DNA of 17,039 bases from NCBI GenBank assembly GCA_009691815.1, contig SIAL01000022.1, positions 1-17,039 on the forward strand, in the 5' to 3' direction. The position numbers and the translations under genes are program-made. Numbering within the stretch: the first letter of the stretch is position 1; each line of letters opens with the position of its first letter. The notes under the pieces were generated by a model. The model had not been told where the DNA came from. It saw only the letters and a list, made by a program, of their open reading frames with translations, and ran no database searches. The stretch is from Gemmataceae bacterium. Lineage in GTDB: Bacteria > Planctomycetota > Planctomycetia > Gemmatales > Gemmataceae. Shown here one piece after another: positions 15,230 through 17,039 of this stretch.

Positions 15230-16408
15230 TTAGGCCTTGGGGTAGGTTGCATCGGACGCTTCAAGGGCCAAGGCAATGTCGCAAGTGTGTCCCTGACGCT
15301 TTAAAACGGTTCCCAAAGCGGACAATACCTGGACGACGACATCCCTTCGGGCGTTATAACCCATAAGGCCAATTCGCCATATTTTGCCTCGGAAATCTCC
15401 TAGTCCAGCTCCGATTTCAATGCCATAGTCTTCAAGCATTGCATTGCGAACGGGCAGGTCTTCGAGTCCCTTGGGAATCAAAATGGCATTGAGTTGGGGC
15501 AGAATGGCATTCGGTTGCGTAGCATATTGGAAACCCAACGCTTCCAAACCCGCCCGAAGGGCAGTGTGGTGAAGCTTGTGCCTTTGCCAACGGGATTGCA
15601 GACCTTCTTCGATCACCATCCTAAGTCCCTCGAACAGGGCATAATTCATGGTGATTGGGGCGGTATGATGGTAAAAACGATCCTGGCCCCAATATTTCAT
15701 GAGTAGGCCAAGGTCCAAATACCAGCTTTGACACAGCGTTTTTCGGTTCCGGATTACTTCGGCAGAGCGTTCAGAAAACGAAACAGGGGAAAGGCCCGGC
15801 GGACAACTCAGCCCTTTTTGGGAGCAGCTAAATACGGCATCAATTTCCCAACCATCCACATCCAACTCCACGCACCCTAACGAGGTGACAGCATCCACCA
15901 CCAAAAGAGCGTCAAACTCGTGACACAGTTTCCCCAAATCCGCCATGGGCTGTAACGCCCCGGTGGAAGTTTCGGCATGAACGATGCCAAGAACTTTGGG
16001 ACGAACGGATTGCAGGACCTCGCGGATTTGGTTCAGGTCAAACACCTGCCCCCATGGAACAGAAAGGGTGGTTACCTTGGCACCCGCCCTACCCGCAACC
16101 TCCACCATCCTTTGGCCAAAGTGTCCCGCCGCACAAATCACCACTTTGTCGCCTGGTTCCAAAAGGTTGACGAGGGTGCATTCCATCCCGGCCATTCCTG
16201 TAGCACTAATGGCAAGGCTTAGCGTGTTTTTTGTCTGGAACGCCTGACGCAAAAGGTCTTGCAGGTTGCTCATCAAGCCCACAAAGGCAGGGTCGAGATG
16301 ACCAAGAAGGGGTGCCGCCATGGCCCGGAGAACTCTCGGGTGGCAGTCACTTGGCCCAGGTCCCAAAAGGAGCCGTCGCGGTGGATCAAAAGAAATAGGA
16401 AGGGGCAT
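15230..16408 (-). CDS. Class V PLP aminotransferase, alanine-glyoxylate/serine-pyruvate type
   Basis: It is likely to transfer the amino group of alanine or serine to glyoxylate or a related oxo acid; the exact substrate cannot be read from sequence. Seen in the 392-residue form: LLLGPGPS near the start, the glycine-containing SATGMAGMEC stretch, HAETSTGA, VVDAVTSLG with the PLP-binding Asp172, and SQKGLSCPPG with the Schiff-base Lys198, a pattern of the alanine-glyoxylate aminotransferase branch. ATG 16408 is preferred; a GTG at 16420 would add four residues and give a 4 bp GTGA overlap with the upstream gene, so coupling is possible either way. hemB follows 40 bp downstream. Phosphoserine aminotransferase and cysteine desulfurase belong to the same fold but fit less well. 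Confidence 0.88.
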   Translation of the reverse strand: MPLPISFDPPRRLLLGPGPSDCHPRVLRAMAAPLLGHLDPAFVGLMSNLQDLLRQAFQTKNTLSLAISATGMAGMECTLVNLLEPGDKVVICAAGHFGQRMVEVAGRAGAKVTTLSVPWGQVFDLNQIREVLQSVRPKVLGIVHAETSTGALQPMADLGKLCHEFDALLVVDAVTSLGCVELDVDGWEIDAVFSCSQKGLSCPPGLSPVSFSERSAEVIRNRKTLCQSWYLDLGLLMKYWGQDRFYHHTAPITMNYALFEGLRMVIEEGLQSRWQRHKLHHTALRAGLEALGFQYATQPNAILPQLNAILIPKGLEDLPVRNAMLEDYGIEIGAGLGDFRGKIWRIGLMGYNARRDVVVQVLSALGTVLKRQGHTCDIALALEASDATYPKA

Positions 16409-16416
16409 TATTTTTC

Positions 16417-17019
16417 TCACTTGCCTGTTATGTTTGCCGGGAATCGGCGAATTCGTTTCAAAATTTCGCTAATCTCCCGAAAAGCCGGGTGATCCGCGGA
16501 ACGGGTCCATTCCATAAGGATGGATTCCACGGTCAAAATTTCAATCCCCCTGCTTGCCATCCTTTGGAGGGCCAATTGATGGTCACTGGTGGTTCCCGCA
16601 CCGGTGGCATCGGCCACAACTCCAACCCGAAATCCATGTTGGAGAAGTTCAAAACAGGTTTGTTGGATGCAGATATGCGTTTCGATGCCGCTAACAATTA
16701 CCCCTCGGCAGGCCCCTTTTTGCAAAGTTCCCCAAAGCCCGGGCGCTCCAAGGGCCGAAAAAACCATCTTGCTGAAAAGCCTAGCCGGATCAGGGTTCAG
16801 GCGGGAATCCGTGCCGCCGAGCTTGCTTGGGTTCTGTTCAGTGAAAAGTGTTGGAATGTTTAAAACCTTGGCACCTTCGGCCAAGGCGATGTTCTTAAAA
16901 AGGATTTCTTCATGGCGTGCAAGGGCGGAAAGGATTTTCGCCTGAAGGTCAACCATCAACAGTACGCTATCTAGCAACCCAAACAACGAATTTCCTTTGG
17001 AAAATACTCCCGGGACCAT
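16417..17019 (-). CDS. Isochorismatase-family cysteine hydrolase
   Basis: This is a hydrolase of the nicotinamidase/isochorismatase fold; the substrate is unknown. The expected catalytic triad is visible at Asp24 (MVDLQ), Lys84 (FSKMVFS) and Cys117 (GIETHICIQ), and a Val-Val-Ala-Asp-Ala stretch follows as in the family. It resembles the small stand-alone group sometimes named YcaC-like or ISOC1-like rather than true isochorismatases that have a carrier domain. The start is uncertain: ATG 17019 has its AAGGA directly adjacent with no spacer, whereas a TTG at 16986 has AAAGGA 6 nt upstream and gives a protein beginning just before the first strand. The stop overlaps a possible GTG start of the aminotransferase. 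Its own promoter lies beyond the window or in the last 20 bases. Confidence 0.85.
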   Translation of the reverse strand: MVPGVFSKGNSLFGLLDSVLLMVDLQAKILSALARHEEILFKNIALAEGAKVLNIPTLFTEQNPSKLGGTDSRLNPDPARLFSKMVFSALGAPGLWGTLQKGACRGVIVSGIETHICIQQTCFELLQHGFRVGVVADATGAGTTSDHQLALQRMASRGIEILTVESILMEWTRSADHPAFREISEILKRIRRFPANITGK

Positions 17020-17039
17020 TCCTTCACGAAATCATTGCG

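Noticed and set aside
1..17039. A defence island, prophage, insertion sequence or CRISPR array
   Set aside because: No transposase, integrase, nuclease-toxin pair, terminal inverted repeats or regular spacer array was seen; the genes are core metabolic, envelope and signalling genes.

Overview
This 17 kb window looks like a chromosomal segment of a planctomycete, most likely from the Gemmata/Gemmatales side, although nothing in the sequence fixes the genus. Four things point there: two Ser/Thr protein kinases of the PknB type, an exported WD40 beta-propeller with repeated PDGKTLAS-like motifs, LptE-like and BamD-like outer-membrane lipoproteins next to each other, and a folP-cdaA-cdaR c-di-AMP block. 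Coding density is high, no gap exceeds about 130 bases, and I saw no tRNA, rRNA, CRISPR, transposase or integrase.

Left end (1-2300): a small soluble kinase with an HGD catalytic loop (81-941, minus) is head-to-head with a secreted WD40 protein (1064-2029, plus) across a 122 bp gap. The WD40 gene converges with a 63-residue lipoprotein (2044-2235, minus). The last codons of these two convergent genes are inverted repeats of each other and can form a hairpin.

Right part (2363-17019): thirteen genes lie on the minus strand with gaps of 0-60 bp or short overlaps. In transcription order they are an isochorismatase-like hydrolase, a class V aminotransferase, hemB, a membrane-anchored Ser/Thr kinase, hemL, recO, a BamD-like TPR lipoprotein, an LptE-like lipoprotein, folP, cdaA, cdaR, proA and a membrane-anchored HEAT-like protein. 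The small lipoprotein at 2044-2235 follows on the same strand after 127 bp. The layout fits one or a few long operons. Functional sub-blocks are heme synthesis (hemB and hemL, with a kinase between them), outer-membrane assembly (BamD-like and LptE-like), c-di-AMP signalling (cdaA-cdaR after folP) and proline synthesis (proA).

Most of the window is housekeeping. The points most worth a second look are a 15 bp tandem repeat and possible RBS-masking stem in front of cdaA, the convergent-gene hairpin, the kinase placed between two heme genes, the cdaR-proA junction, and two uncharacterised envelope proteins (the HEAT-like protein and the extracytoplasmic half of the large kinase). I did not find a convincing new defence or mobile system. 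Several starts were moved from the longest ORF on the strength of Shine-Dalgarno sites (81-941, 2044-2235, 6240-7109, 8046-8654, 14188-15189) or to prefer a downstream ATG (3974-5248, 10877-12190, 15230-16408).
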